NCBI GenBank assembly: GCA_018873225.1
Contig: JAEILZ010000001.1
Coordinates: 4,340,001 to 4,404,000 of the forward strand
DNA from: [Phialemoniopsis] sp. UDSM-2020
Taxonomy: Eukaryota > Ascomycota > Sordariomycetes > Thyridiales > Thyridiaceae
Direction of reading: 5' to 3'
DNA length: 64,000 nt
The notes under the pieces are model-generated. The model worked only from the letters and a program-made list of their open reading frames with translations. It did no database searches and had not been told where the DNA came from. Of the stretch, positions 31,726-43,933 are shown one piece after another. Within the stretch, counting starts at the first letter, position 1. Each line of letters begins with the position of its first letter. A program made the translations under genes and the position numbers.

Positions 31726-31970
31726 TTTGAGCGGTTGTGGTTGTGGTTGTTGATTTGTTACAAGATCAAAGGAGTGTTCTTGTCGTTGATGTTATAGTAG
31801 AAAGGTGACTAGCACACTTAGATAAAGTCTCGAATTCAAGATGTTAAATGATTGGTATCAAAAGGGAAGAAAAGAAAGTGATTGATCAGACGAAGAGATA
31901 AGGCGGACTGGCACTGGGCTTGGGAGAAGAAGAGGAAGAGATGTGATGATTTGTTTGACAGCACCGGATG

Positions 31971-31978
31971 CTTATATA
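31971..31978 (-). promoter_or_regulatory. TATA box of the small secreted protein gene
   Basis: Minus-strand TATATAAG, a strong TATA match, about 250 nt before the ATG. That allows a leader of about 200 nt. Confidence 0.4.
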
Positions 31979-32317
31979 CAGAGAATTGAGACGTTCAATC
32001 TGCCCTCTCTCTCCTAGCGACGAGATCATCGTCCTACTCCCTCTCGCCTGGCGCGGTTTATGAGGATGGGCAGAGTATCATGCCTCCATGCCCAGCATGT
32101 TTCGTGCTGTTTTCGGTCAATCTTGGCTGTTTTGGAGTTCATCAGGGGGGATCAGCCGGTATGTGTATCAGACTGCTGATCCTCCACACTGCCTGGGTAT
32201 GCTCTTTGGACGAAAAGATCCCTGGGAGCTTGTACATGCACTCGAGTCTGTCCTGCCCTTTGAGCGCTTGTTACTCGAGACGTCATCGACCCATGGGCGG
32301 AGCCATGTAGTATCGCT

Positions 32318-32814
32318 TTGTTTCGCCCACCTTTTGCTGTCGAGAGGACCCTTGGACGAGTCGATACAGGTACTGCGGATACAGCCATCAACATCACTCT
32401 ACAAGAGGCACCCAAGGGAACATTCATTCACCCCTATGCGCTCAACTCAAAGGCGGGCGATCATCAGGTCGTGGATCAGCTCTTCCCTTCAGCTGAGCAG
32501 CCCTTCGCGCAGTCGCCTGCGTGAATGTCGAGGAGTTCGACTATTGACGATTTTCATACCTTAACTTGCTGGTACTGTCATCCCCGGACAACGTCAAAGA
32601 GGCGCAAAGAGGCGGCGCAGATCAACCCGCATGGCAGATCGGCGTCAACTCTGCTACAGATCGGCAGTCGACTACCGGGCTTCTCGGTCCGGGGGTGGCT
32701 TCTCATTGGAACCAGACGGGGACAGGGATGGCGTCGCTCGCTCCCTTCAGGGTCGACGCACAGCTGGTTATTTGGTTCGATCGTCAGGGGCAGGAACCGC
32801 TATCAAATATGTAA
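32318..32814 (+). pseudogene. Possible decayed gene, family not recognised
   Basis: Two neighbouring plus-strand frames read more like protein than chance. Up to 32524 there is ADTAINITLQEAPKGTFIHP and NSKAGDHQVVDQLFP. From about 32570 to 32814, in another frame, there is QPAWQIGVNSATDRQS, GPGVASHWNQTGTG and FRVDAQLVIWFDRQGQ. The frame changes between the pieces, and no splice pair joins them cleanly. Upstream (32088-32350) the frame also lacks a convincing start. I do not recognise the family. It could equally be chance open frames in GC-balanced DNA. Confidence 0.25.
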
Positions 32815-33703
32815 TGGAACATGCACAAAAAGTCCGACGCCCTTTCCATTGAGATCTGCTAGAGGGTTGATAGGCAAGCTGGCACGGCTGGGCACTTCAC
32901 AATGCGTGGGAGCTTCGTTGTTCAGACTGGTCGACGCACCCTTGCGTGTAAGTCAAGGGCTTGTCGCAAAGTCTCCGTTTCGGGAAATATGGGCCTATGA
33001 TCATGTTTCGACCCTATGTGCAACACCAAGGATATCGCAACCGTATGTTGTCTCTCGATGGAATCAGTCGAACAAGTGGTATGAAGAGATATCTCTGTGT
33101 TTCCCCCTTTTCGGTGTATGGGGACATCCACGATCAACTCGTCGTACGACCACATTTCAATCTGCAGCTTAGCCAATGGTAAGATTGACAAACCCCCAAG
33201 ATTTACACAATGAGATAAAAAATATCGACATGTTCAATAACAAGACCACCATGGGCCCTTGAGAAAACCCTCAGACTCCGGCTCTCTCTGGGGCGCGCGT
33301 ACGGTCCAAATCTACCTGCTCTGTGCTCATGATCGAATCTATGCTTGATGGGGATACGCTCATCCATGATGCTGTCTTTCTTTCTTCCTCTCTTTCGCTC
33401 ATCGCAATTATAAAACCCAGCTTTTCCATCCCTCCAGTTTCCCTTCGATGCGTTCTGTCCAAGAATGACAGAGGAAGAAAAAAAAGATGATGAAAAGAAG
33501 AATCAAGCGCGTATATATTGGCAAGAAGGCAACGGCAATCAGCCTCCCTGCTTTGTTGAAAAAACCCTCGCCAATGCCTGGCCTTGAACTGTACATCTCC
33601 ATCTCCTTACAACACGATTACTCGAATGATCAGTTCACAACCCTGGCGTGCACAACCAGGACGGCCGTGCGCTACGACACAGCCGCCGTAGTGTAACACA
33701 CCC

Positions 33704-36700
33704 TTAGAAACCAAAGGGGTTTGCGGGTGCTAAAAGGGAGCGTATAGTCAGCATAATCGTTCTCCAGGATATGAACTGCGAAAGAGGTGAGACTTACTAG
33801 CAGCGGATAGGTTTGCCCTCCGCCCCGTAGGCTGCGGGGCCAACTTCTTTGCGTCCGGCTGCACGCCGAATCGAACGGGTGGCGCCGGCCCCGTCTGCTG
33901 CGGCACAAGCGGTGCTGCGGGCGCCGCTTGCTGCTGCTGCTGATTGCCGAAATTGTGGTTTCCGAAGCCCTGCGTGAAGTGGCCTGTCTGTTGGGGTTGC
34001 AAGGGCTGCGGCAAGCCCGTGCGTTGTGGCTCCATAGCCTGAGGGAGGAAAGAGTTGACACCTGCACCGGGTTGTCCGAATTGTTGCTGGCCGAACTGGC
34101 CGAAGCCAGTGGGCTGGGCCTGCACAGGGGAGAACTGTTGGCCGCGGGAGGGATCGGCGAAGGGGCTCTGCTGCATCATGTTGGGCTGTTGCATAAACTG
34201 GCCAGGGCCGAACTGTTGAGGCATGCCCGTCATCATTGGCATCATGGGTTGACCGGTAGGTTGTGGCTGGAAGCCTTGCATCTGCATTTGCTGTTGCTGC
34301 AACTGCTGAGCGTACTGCTGTTGCATCCTAGCCTGCGTGATGTCATTCAAGCTCTGTCCGGGCGGTGCTACTTGCCCGCTCACGCCTGTCATCTGCGGCT
34401 GGAGAGGAGGCGGCGCGAACTGACTAGGCTGCGCAGATTGGGGAGCCGAGAGTGGGCGGCCTGGAGGAGGAGGGACAAGTCCGCCCTGGCCCTGAGTATA
34501 CTGTGGTGCCAGGGGTCTCTGCCGAGCTGCAGCAGCATTTGGCGTACCATTGACAGCTCCCGTCTGCTGTTGTGCCAGCGCCGTAAAGAATCCAGGCGTC
34601 GCCCCAGTGGGTGCAGGTACTTGAGCTGGGGCAGCCGGTGGCGGGCTTATAGTAGGAGGGGACACGGTCGCCGTCTTGGTAGGTTCAAGTGGCTGGGTAA
34701 GAAGCGAGAGGTCCGCGAGACCTCCAGTCAACTGCTTGACGGGTTGAGGAGCCGGAGGTGGGGTGGCCACGGGACTAGGAGCAGACGGTCGGGCAGCCGT
34801 TGCCGGAGCGGCATCTGCTGCAGGCGATTTGGAGGGCTTTACGTCCCAGGCGTCGTCGTCAAAGCCGCCGGTGGGCGTGCCGCCGGCTTTGGCAGTGACA
34901 GGGCTGGTGATAGCCGGAGCCGGAGCGGCCTTCTTATCACTGTCGCCAGACTTTTGCGCCGAGAACGCGGCTGCATCAACAACGTCGCTGGGCCTGGAGG
35001 TGGGCTCCGGTCGGCCTCTCCGAGTGTTATTCCGAAGAGTGCCTCCTGGACCGGAGAATAGACCTCCTTCGCCTTCCTCTTCGGCTCCCTTCTTCTTATT
35101 GCGACCATACTTGTTGTCTAGGTAGCGCATGACCTTGATAATGTCACCCTCGCGCAGACCTAGATTCCGTAGTATGCTCGCGTCAACATCGGGCAAGACG
35201 CTCTCGTCCATCGACTCTTTAGCAAACCCTTGGGCATATCTCTCGCAGAGACCGACGGCTACCTCGCATTCCAAGAAGAACTGGAACCAGTCGTAGTCGG
35301 GCTTCTTAGGCTCGATGGATGCGCCGACCCTCGAAGAAGAATCGTGGTCCTGTCGCGAGGACCTCTTCTTCATGCTAGAGAGAGGCTTGTCCTCGTCTAG
35401 GGAGATACCGGTCATCCGCTCGACATACTCGAGATCCTCAACGGACATCTTAGCGACCGGCACAGCGATCTTGACGCCGTTCACCTTGTGGAGGTTGATC
35501 TTGCCGTCCTTGAGGCCGAGAAACTGAGCCTCGACACTGAACGATTTCGATCGGTCCGTCCAGGTACGGACCTTGGTAGGGTCGGGTTCTTGAGTGTGAG
35601 AAGAGTTAGCAAGCCGTGTACATCGGCGACACGCGGGAAAATATAGCTAGAACTTACTTGACTTGCCAGAGCGGGAGCTGCTGCCGCCATCAGCTCGACC
35701 ATTTTCGCGCTTGCTTCGCTGTTGACCGGTATTGTTATTAATATCACGAGCTGATAAACTGCTATTACGCTCAGGCAAACGCATTCCAGGTCCTACCTCA
35801 GAGTGCCGTTTCGACTCGTCCCGCATCGCGGCTTTCACTGCCTCCTTGGTCAGGCGTTCCTCTTCCAGTCGGTTCTGTGCGACGCTTGATTTGCCGGCGT
35901 TGATGCCGGATACGGATACCGAAGACAGTGGCGATTTGATGGTTCCGGTGATTTCGATGTAGCTGCTGGGCACGACGCCCTCCTTGCCGTTCTTGAGGCG
36001 TCGGACTTGCCACCACTCGTCGCTCTTACTGTCGTCCAGGACATGGACCTCGTCGCCGATGGCAACAGTGACCTCATCGTCTCCCTGTGCCATGAAGTCG
36101 TACAGTATAACACCCTTCTTCTGCTCCTGCCCAGAGCCGGCCATGATGACCTCCCGCAAACCCTCGGCCTTCACAGCACCGGCTAATTCTCCCAGGGCGC
36201 TGACGATCTCCTCGGCGGTATCTTTAGCTCCAGCATGGAAGTCGACGCTCTTGCTAGGACGAACCAACTCCAAGAATACATGCTTGCCTTCACGAGAATA
36301 GTGTGTCATCTTGTCGCCAGACCACTCCTGGGACGGGCCGTCCTGCGCTCTTTCGGGAGCAATGAGAATCATGCCAGTAGTGAGATTGATGCCCAGTGTC
36401 GTAGGCATCTTCTTTCGCTTGCCCATGAGCGAAACCATCTCGTTGATGTTGTACATGTGGAATCCCCCGGGAGCCAGATAAGGGGATCGCTCCTCATAAT
36501 CCATGGTGCTTTGCCTTGTCGGCAGCGGAGGGGAGCGGGAGTCTTCCATTGATTGCATCGATTGCCCACGCGGCCGCGCCGGCAACGGCGGCGATCTAGC
36601 GTCGTCTTCCTCCGATGCATCTTCAGCATAATGTTGGCGAGGAGCGAGATCCAGTGGAGGGGGCGCCGCCCTTCCGGCAAGGACGCCGGCGAGTGCCGCG

Positions 36701-37308
36701 GCAGGGTTCGCTGCACCAGGACTGCTCGGCTCGGAGTCTGTACCGGTTCCTCTTTGCGGGAGGGGAGGGCTCGGAATAGTGTCTGCTGAAGGTCTCGACG
36801 GTAGCGCCGGTGGTCTCGGAGCAGCTGCCGGTGCTTCCGCCTCGTTGTCTTCTCCGACCTCGATGTAGTTGGCTGGAACAAATCCGTATTCGCCGTCAAG
36901 ACCCACGAGGATCCAGTCAGGGTCGGAGGTGTCATATACAGCCAAGCGGGCATCTTCGGGAAAGGAGAGCTCTTCGTCGGTCTGTCTGGTGTATTCGTAT
37001 AATGACCGTGCATGCGCTTGCGGCTCGGCCTAGAAGAACAGAGTGTGTCAGCGGCATTTATCGTTCATAAGGAGGCAGATGATGCCTCGGGCGACGACCT
37101 AGGTGCTTACCTCCTCAATGTAGTTATTCGGAATCAGGCCCTCAGGTTCCTCCTCGTCCTCCTCGCTGGCCTTCTTCTTTGCTTTCCACCAGCCATCCTC
37201 GCCGCCTCTGTCGAGGACATAGAGCAGGTCACCCTCTGAGATGGAAAGCTCCCCTTCGGCCTGAGGGGCGTAGTCGTAGAGGGCCTTGTATACCCCCAAG
37301 AACGCCAT
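33704..37308 (-). CDS. sla1: Actin cytoskeleton-regulatory protein SLA1
   Basis: Four exons (37308-37111, 37029-35658, 35588-33798, 33729-33704) give 1128 residues. Domains in order: SH3-1 (about 4-66, YKALYDYAPQAEGELSISEGD to IPNNYIEE), SH3-2 (about 70-125, RSLYEYTRQTDEELSF to VPANYIEV), a Pro-rich linker, SH3-3 (about 370-430, VILYDFMAQGDDEV to VPSSYIEITG), SHD1 (about 524-590, KVRTWTDRSKSFSVEAQF) and the SAM-like SHD2 (about 621-683, DYDWFQFFLECEVAVGLCER). A long Gln/Pro-rich tail carries many QxTG repeats (QMTG, QPTG, QQTG). A 26-nt last exon supplies the final TPANPFGF. Family knowledge: SLA1 links cargo (NPFxD through SHD1), the Arp2/3 activator LAS17 and coat proteins at endocytic actin patches; the QxTG repeats are targets of Prk1-type kinases. 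Confidence 0.96.
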
Positions 37309-38557
37309 TGTCCCGCACTACTGTGACGTATTATTCGGAGAGAAGAATTGGGCGCTCTCAGGATCGGTAGATCGGAGGCGATTGATGTAGTACGGGTTGC
37401 AGGAGTCGTCCTCAGGATGGCGCAGGGCCTGCGCTCGCCGGTGCTGCGGTGCGTCCGGATGTTGTGCGGATGCGAGTTTGGCCGGGAGAAGGGGGTTCGC
37501 TGCGCAGCTTATTGCGGGACCACTTTGTATGGGGTAGCAACCGTTGTCGGCGCTGTTAAAGAATGCCCAGTAGGGTAGGAGATGCTCTTTGCGATGATGG
37601 ACTCAAGGCGGACCGAGTGATCAATCATACTAGTGGGGTGCCGAAAAGATAGGGAGCTCGAAGGCGGTTTGGATCCCGAACAGTTTCAGTTGCTCAGCTT
37701 CCGGAATGCCTGGCAAGAGGTGTCAACCAAGCAAGCGGCAAGGCGAATGCATGAAACTACCAATGAGACAGGGCGTCGGCGTGAGGTGATTAAGAAGTAC
37801 TTGACGATCGTCGGCCGACGCGATAGCTGACTATCAGAAAAGGGTACAGAAAAAAAAGGATGTACGGGGTCAAGAAGCTCAGGGCGGGTGGCAGCAGGAG
37901 CTCTCATGCAGCCGTGTGCATCCACATCATCATCGTGCGCACAAGGTGGAGGATCAGGAAGCACAGAGAAGTACCAAGAGTACCTCGATAAATGAACTGG
38001 GCACTGGGCGGGCTGCTAAAGATTGGGCGGCCGGCCCAACCTCCCCCGGTCCAAACCAGATTTCACGCGTGCTACCTGCCCCTAATCCATCCACCATGGC
38101 CTGAAAGCTGCTAGCTTTGGGCCTCTAAGCCTAAAAATGCCTAAGCGATTTCGACTGCAGGAAAGCCTGGAAAGGGGATGACGCTGTGCACGTGATCCAT
38201 CACCCACCACCAGCCAGCCTCGTCTCATTGAACTGAACCCTTGAACCAGCACAACCAGCAAAGGGTCCTTCTTCAATGGGTTGCTCAGGTTGTGTAGCAT
38301 GATGGTGCTGAACAGATCCATTCTAATTCATTCTGGAATTCTTGTAGAAAATGACAATACCTATGTTGATTCAACCCGGTTTACCCCTATCCCTATCCCG
38401 CATCTAACGCCCCTGAGCAAAACCACAAGTAATAGAAAATCTGTGTAAGCTAAGGTTGGGCATTCAATCTGTTATCGCTATTCCCCCGATCTCTCATACA
38501 GCAATACGGAGTAGCAAAACGCTCCAAATTGCAAGCAGAAAAGCGCCATAACGCTGT
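37309..38557. other. Intergenic
   Basis: About 1.2 kb: SLA1 promoter and 3' flank of the AMP deaminase gene. No gene, RNA or repeat was recognised. Confidence 0.5.
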
Positions 38558-41500
38558 CTACGCATCCGAGTCCTTGCCCGACACAACCGTATCCCTCGTC
38601 GTCGTCTTGCGCAGGCCGGCCAGACGGCCCGTGCCGCCTCCAACTCCCTCGTCAGACTCGTGCATCGAGCTCTGCCTCCTCTGATGCCTGCTCACGACGC
38701 CCGGGAAGTACCGCGGCTCGTCCCCTGACAAATGGAGGTCACGCATGCTATTGTTGACGCTGCTGTCCAGCTGCGGCCACGCAGACGAGCCATCCCTACT
38801 GGCATTGTTGGCATTGGCCGACAGCGGCGATGTTACAACACTGGCCCCCGGTAATATCTGTGACGGTGCGGCCGTGGAGGTAGGTCCCATGTAGGGGCTA
38901 TTGTTGTTTGTCGTCTCCTGCGGCGCCTGGCCGATGGGCACTCGGGCGGCAGCTTGGGGCAGAGCGGTGTAGCTCGCTGCCGCGGCTGTGCCGTGTGCCG
39001 TGCCTATCTTCATCGACAACGCTGGCGACATAGGAGGGATCTTGGCGCTCTCTGGCGGAGCGGCAGTTGAGACCGAGTTAGCTCTACCTTCACTCGTATA
39101 CCGTTCAACCCTGCGTCATAGTATCAGCCAGTGTAGACGATCTCGTAAAGAAAGGCAGACTTACATATGTCGCTCCTCCATGAGTGTCTGGTATCTGAAG
39201 TTTTCTCTCCTATCGGGAACGTTGGTCTTCACCATAAGATTGCCGCTAGCTCCGGGGAGGTAGAAGGTGGGCCCCAGCCACTGCTGCTTGACGGAGAACT
39301 CGTAACCGCTCTGCTTGACCGAGTTCTTGGCCAACTCGCACATGTCCACCGACCCCAACTTGTAGATTTGGGCTGCGACGGCATACTCTTCTATGAGTGG
39401 CTCCTTGGTGAACGCGAATTGCAGCGGGTCGTCGGTCGACAGCGAAACGTTGAGACCGCGCTTGAAATACTGATGGAACGGGTTGCGCTCATATGCCAGG
39501 AAAAGCGCATTGTTGCTCAACGGCGACATGGCGATGCCGATCTGCTCAAGGTAAAATACATACTGCAAGAGTGGTACCTTGCGAAGAAGCAGACCGTGGC
39601 TGATGCTGTGGCAGCACATGGCGGCAACAGCCAGATGCTCGCTGTCACCTGCCTCTCCGCAGTGCGGCCTGAGCACAAATGTGTTGAAGTTACGCTGCTT
39701 GCGCCAGAAATTGAGTGTCACCATGTTGGCGAAAAGATAATATTGCCAGTAGCTGTAGGGCGGGTTCTGCTTCGAGTCCCACGAGCTTGGCACAGGATAC
39801 TTTTTGAAAAGTCGCCTCTCCACCTTGCTCTCATCATCCACACTGTCAAAGCCAATAACTCGTTGTAGGAAGATGTGCAGCTTCGGATGGGTGGTAGGAT
39901 CCTTCGTCACCTCAAACAACGGCTGGAAGATGTTCTTGACGACCTGCTCGAATGTGTCCATGAGGCCAGTGGCCTTGTATACGTCGAACAGTCGTGGAAT
40001 TTGAATGAGCCAGCGGACATTGTGAGAGAAGAGCTTGTTGTCCACTACCCAGGCGGCAAGCTTGTCCCACTCGTCCAGTGACTTGCCATAGATCGAGATG
40101 CGCCATTCGACCATCTGATACTTACTCGACTCGAGATCCGAGATGACCTCTTTTGTGATTTCTGCCAGATAACGACCTTGAATGAGGTTGTCGGTCTTCA
40201 AGAAAATCGTTCTCAAGCGAGACTCTCCGATGGGATTATATTTGAGGTTGAATTTGTCGAAGCGGTGGAATGAGTCGGTGTGAGCATGCATATCCAGCGT
40301 ATCGATGCTCAAGTCATATGCCGTCAGGTTGATACTGTCAAATACCTCGGCAAGTGTGAGATGTTTGTCGTCTCGAAACAGCACAGTCTCATCGGGGCAT
40401 TTCTTCATCTTGCTCTTGATGAAACGTAGCAAATGCTTCTGATTCATGCAGGCGGAGTGGTGAACGTGAGTGTCAACCTTACGCACATTGTAGAAGTCTC
40501 TGTGCGGCACCTTCTTACTCTCTGCCGTCTCCTGATATTCATTTAGGAGACAGTAGAGGTTGAATTTGCCCTCAAGGTACTGCAGTCGGCGGTACGCGAA
40601 ACTCTTGCTCGGACCATCCGCACAGATTGAAGTGATAGCTTCGAGATCCATATAGAACTCCTTGAGCGTGGGCACTGTAATAACAGAAGGGGTTCCTTCT
40701 CTGTCGTTCTCATACACCTGATAGACGCCAGTCGAATCCAAGCTGAACGTCATCTCGCTTGCACCAGGAAGGGGGAGGAGATCCTCCATCTCGAAATCTT
40801 CGCCAATGTCTTCACCCGGTCTCCGTTTCTGTTTTGTCGTTTTCTTGAGTTCGGGCTCGGACGACCGCTCGGCCTTGATCTCAGATAATTGAGGGGCGTT
40901 CTGCTCAGGCAGTACGGTGCTATTTGCCATACTATTGCTAACGCTGTTGTGAGCTCGAGTTCCCTGCATAAGAGTTTCGTGCTCTGCAACCCAGGCTGGC
41001 TCCGGAGGGGGCGGGTAGATGTTCCAGCTTGGATCATCCTTAGGGTTATCATGGGGCCCTTGCAAAGACAATCTGATGTACTTGTGTCGTATATCTAGGA
41101 TCTTTTGCACATTCTTGAAGATGCTGCCGAGCTCTGACGTGATTTGAGGGTCCGCGTCAAGATACTCGATACTCCCAATACCGGTCGGCGCCGCAATGTT
41201 CATGTAATGAGCTTGAGCAGCGGGGTCTGCGAGACCAGCAGCGGCATCCATAGGGAGAGTGCCTACACGCGACGGAAGGCCAGGTTGGCTCCTTGCGGCC
41301 TCTGGCGCAAAATGGGCACTGTCCCTCTTGTTTGGCTCAGACCCGTACTCATGGCCTGGCTGGCCATGCTGCTCGGGGTACCTCTGCGCAAAGGATGAGA
41401 TCCGCGAACTCGAACCCAGGTCATATGAAGGCGGCAGTTGACCATATGTACTGCCCTCATGCCCTCCCCTGGAAGAGGCAACCGGACTGCCTGGCGGGCT

Positions 41501-42031
41501 GGTCTGCGGCAGGGCACTCGCCAGCTTATTCAGGTCCAGCTGGCTTCGCTGATAGAACAGCTTGGCGTCGGTCTGGGTCATCTGGCGCTCTGCAACTGGA
41601 TCGTAGAAAGCGGTGCGTTTGGGCAAGTCTCTGGGCAGCATGCCCTCCTGCATCGCGGGCTCGCCATCGCCATTCTCATCAGGCGTGGGCGTAGATCCCG
41701 ACTTGTGCTTGTCATCGTCTAGCTCCTCCTCCTCCTCCGAGTACTCGAGGTTCCTGGGGTCCTCAAAGCCGTCATCTGATTCGTGATCCATTGCTGTCTT
41801 AGGCGTGGCAGATATAGCTTGTTGTGAGCTCGACAGCGAGCCCGAGTTACGAGAGAAGGATTGCTCATCTAAAGGATGTCAGTCGGCCAAGTCCAATAGC
41901 AATTCGCCGCCGCCGTCATTTTCGCAGGACGTAACGCGCCTAAGATAGAAGCTAACGTAGGTCCCGCCGGGTTGGAGCCAAGCCAAGACAAGCGACGGCC
42001 CCATCAAGATACCAGAAGACTCACCAGCCAT
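38558..42031 (-). CDS. amd1: AMP deaminase
   Basis: Three exons (42031-42025, 41868-39165, 39110-38558) give 1087 residues. The long open frame seems to start at 41791 (MDHESDDG), but a 7-nt exon (ATGGCTG) spliced over 156 nt gives [17 protein letters not shown] in frame, and I prefer it. The N-terminal 330 residues are acidic and disordered. The catalytic amidohydrolase domain has [20 protein letters not shown] (zinc ligands H470 and H472), the conserved helix [12 protein letters not shown] and [10 protein letters not shown] with the catalytic D815/D816. The last exon is a Ser/Ala-rich fungal extension of about 180 residues. Reaction: AMP + H2O to IMP + NH3, a cytosolic step controlling adenylate balance and purine interconversion. 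Confidence 0.96.
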
Positions 42032-42614
42032 TTTTAGGTGATTTTAGGTAGAAAGGCTGTGTAGGGATGAGATACGTAGGTGTTGTGAAGCATGGCAGGA
42101 TGGTTGAATCTCGAGATCCAGCCGGATCCTCCCCAAGAACTCGAGATGTGAGATGTTGTGATGCTTGCTTTGTGCGAGGTTGAACCAATACTCGAAGCAC
42201 AGAGCTTGTGACTGTACAACCTGGCCTGCATCTTACAGCGGTTACCGGCGGAGCTTAGCGCATATTCTAGCACTAAAGGCTTATCGCGCACATGCAAAGG
42301 CCACAGCTCCCACTTGGACGACTCTGGTGCTAGCCTTGGAGCTAAGCATCTACGACAGGAGCCACTCCCCACCCAAATTTGACCTACTTATCCACCCGTA
42401 GAGTTGTCCAATTCGGGCTTTTCCCCGATGATGGATAAATTTAATGGCAGACCGAACACAATGGTCATGTCCTGCGTATCAGGGATGGTTAATTCTTAAG
42501 AGAACCGGTCTTAAGTAGGTACCGAGTATATAGATAGGTCTGTTTCTAGTCTATCTCGAGCAAAGTCTACGCAATGCCCTTCGTCGTATCCAGACAAGTA
42601 TGGCTTGTTGGAAT
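42032..42614. other. Intergenic
   Basis: Promoter of AMP deaminase and 3' flank of the nucleotide-sugar transporter gene. Nothing else is recognised. Confidence 0.5.
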
Positions 42615-43933
42615 CTAGCCGACCTTGACACTGGGTGCACGCGGGCGTGCTGTGGGCTTCTTCTTGCCGTCTAGAGAATACAGCCCTCCGGCGAAGAAGA
42701 CAACCACAGCACCCAGCAGTGTTCCGGGCGCCAGTCTGTTTCCAAACAGCCAGATGCTAAAGAGCAAACTGATGAGCTTCCTGATATTCAGTACGATGGT
42801 GACAGTGAGAGCCGAAGATGCCGCGGCCAGAAGGTTGACGCCTCGGATGCAGGCGTATTGGGTCAAGACGTTGAGAACCAGGTACACAAGCTGACTAGGG
42901 ATTTGAATGTTCTCGATCCCCTTTTGCACCATCGCCGCCGTAGGTTCGGAAGCCAATACGTTGGAAAAGGGGAGCGTCAACGGCGCACTGTTCGCCAATT
43001 TCATGAATTGGCGGGCCAGAGACGGCAGGAAAGGGATGAAGAGAGGCAGGGACAGCATGTGCGAGTAGAAAAGGTTCTCCTTCCACTGCGGGCCATACAT
43101 CTTGTACGTCTCTTCGGTATAGAGTCCCATGATGGCTGATAAGACCTGCGCAAAGAAGAGGATGGCCAGTCCGGTAAGGAAGCTCGAATTACCGTGAGCA
43201 GCGTTTGCCGTGGCTCCCTTGCTCTGCGCGTCGGACCAGGCAGCCGTAATGACGCCGATTGAGAGCAGGATTACGGCAATCACCTGAATTCGAGAATACC
43301 GCTTGCCGTAGAGAAAGCCAGCAATGAGGGTTGTGATGCTGCCTCCGGACCGGAGGATGATATGGACGGGAACAGATATGTCATAACTGAAAGCATGGTT
43401 GTTCAGCACGTTGATACTGAAGAAGAGGACGATGTTGATCATCCAGCGTCGGAGGGGCACCTTGTTGGGCCGAATGAAGAGTGGTGGTCGACTAGAGTCG
43501 AACTGCGATATATAACCAGTAACAGCCACGAAGATGAATTGCACGAAAGTCAAGAGGGTTCCTGCGCCATTCTGATTAGTCTCAATCGCGGGGTTGAAGG
43601 GCGGACATATATCTCCCAGCCAGGATGATCCAACATACCACTAGCTGGCTCGACCTTGATAATGGCCTCGAGCGCAAACACATTGGAACAACATCCGCCA
43701 AAGATCAGGGCTAGCATAGCCCCAATGGTAAGCCATTGCGGGATCGTCTCAATGAAGATTCTCCCCGCAAGGGCCATAGCCCGCGAGAAGAAGGGACGCT
43801 CGTCGTCGACCCCGTACATCTCGGCCTTCTCCAGAGAGGGAGCGGCGTTGATTACTCGGTGGCCTGAACAGACGACATGCTTCGGAGGTTTCTGGTGCGA
43901 ATGGCGTCGGCGGGCGTTGGAATTGGTGGTCAT
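42615..43933 (-). CDS. yea4: UDP-N-acetylglucosamine transporter (YEA4 / SLC35B4 type)
   Basis: Two exons (43933-43639, 43561-42615) give 413 residues. The acceptor at GCAG (43565-43562) rather than the earlier AG restores frame and gives EPASGTLLTFVQFIFVAVTGY. About ten hydrophobic segments are visible. Family patterns include GGCCSNVFALEAIIK, NNHAFSYDISVPVHIILRSGG, GKRYSRIQVIAVILLSIGV, IMGLYTEETYKMYGPQWKENLFYSH and LNIRKLISLLFSIWLFGN. YxISVPxHIIxRSGG with the KxxYGxxWxExLFYxH loop is characteristic of this branch. Family knowledge: these transporters carry UDP-GlcNAc (in some members also UDP-xylose) across ER or Golgi membranes and affect chitin synthesis and glycosylation. Substrate is assigned by family only. 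Confidence 0.9.

Larger units (their letters stand above)
31726..33703. other. Gene-poor region
   Basis: About 2 kb between the small secreted protein gene and SLA1. No intact gene could be built. It holds the TATA-like site and a possible relic listed separately. Confidence 0.5.

Noticed and set aside
33928..35061. 377-codon plus-strand frame opposite SLA1
   Set aside because: Antisense of the Gln/Pro-rich repeat tail. Leu/Arg-rich nonsense, with no domain.
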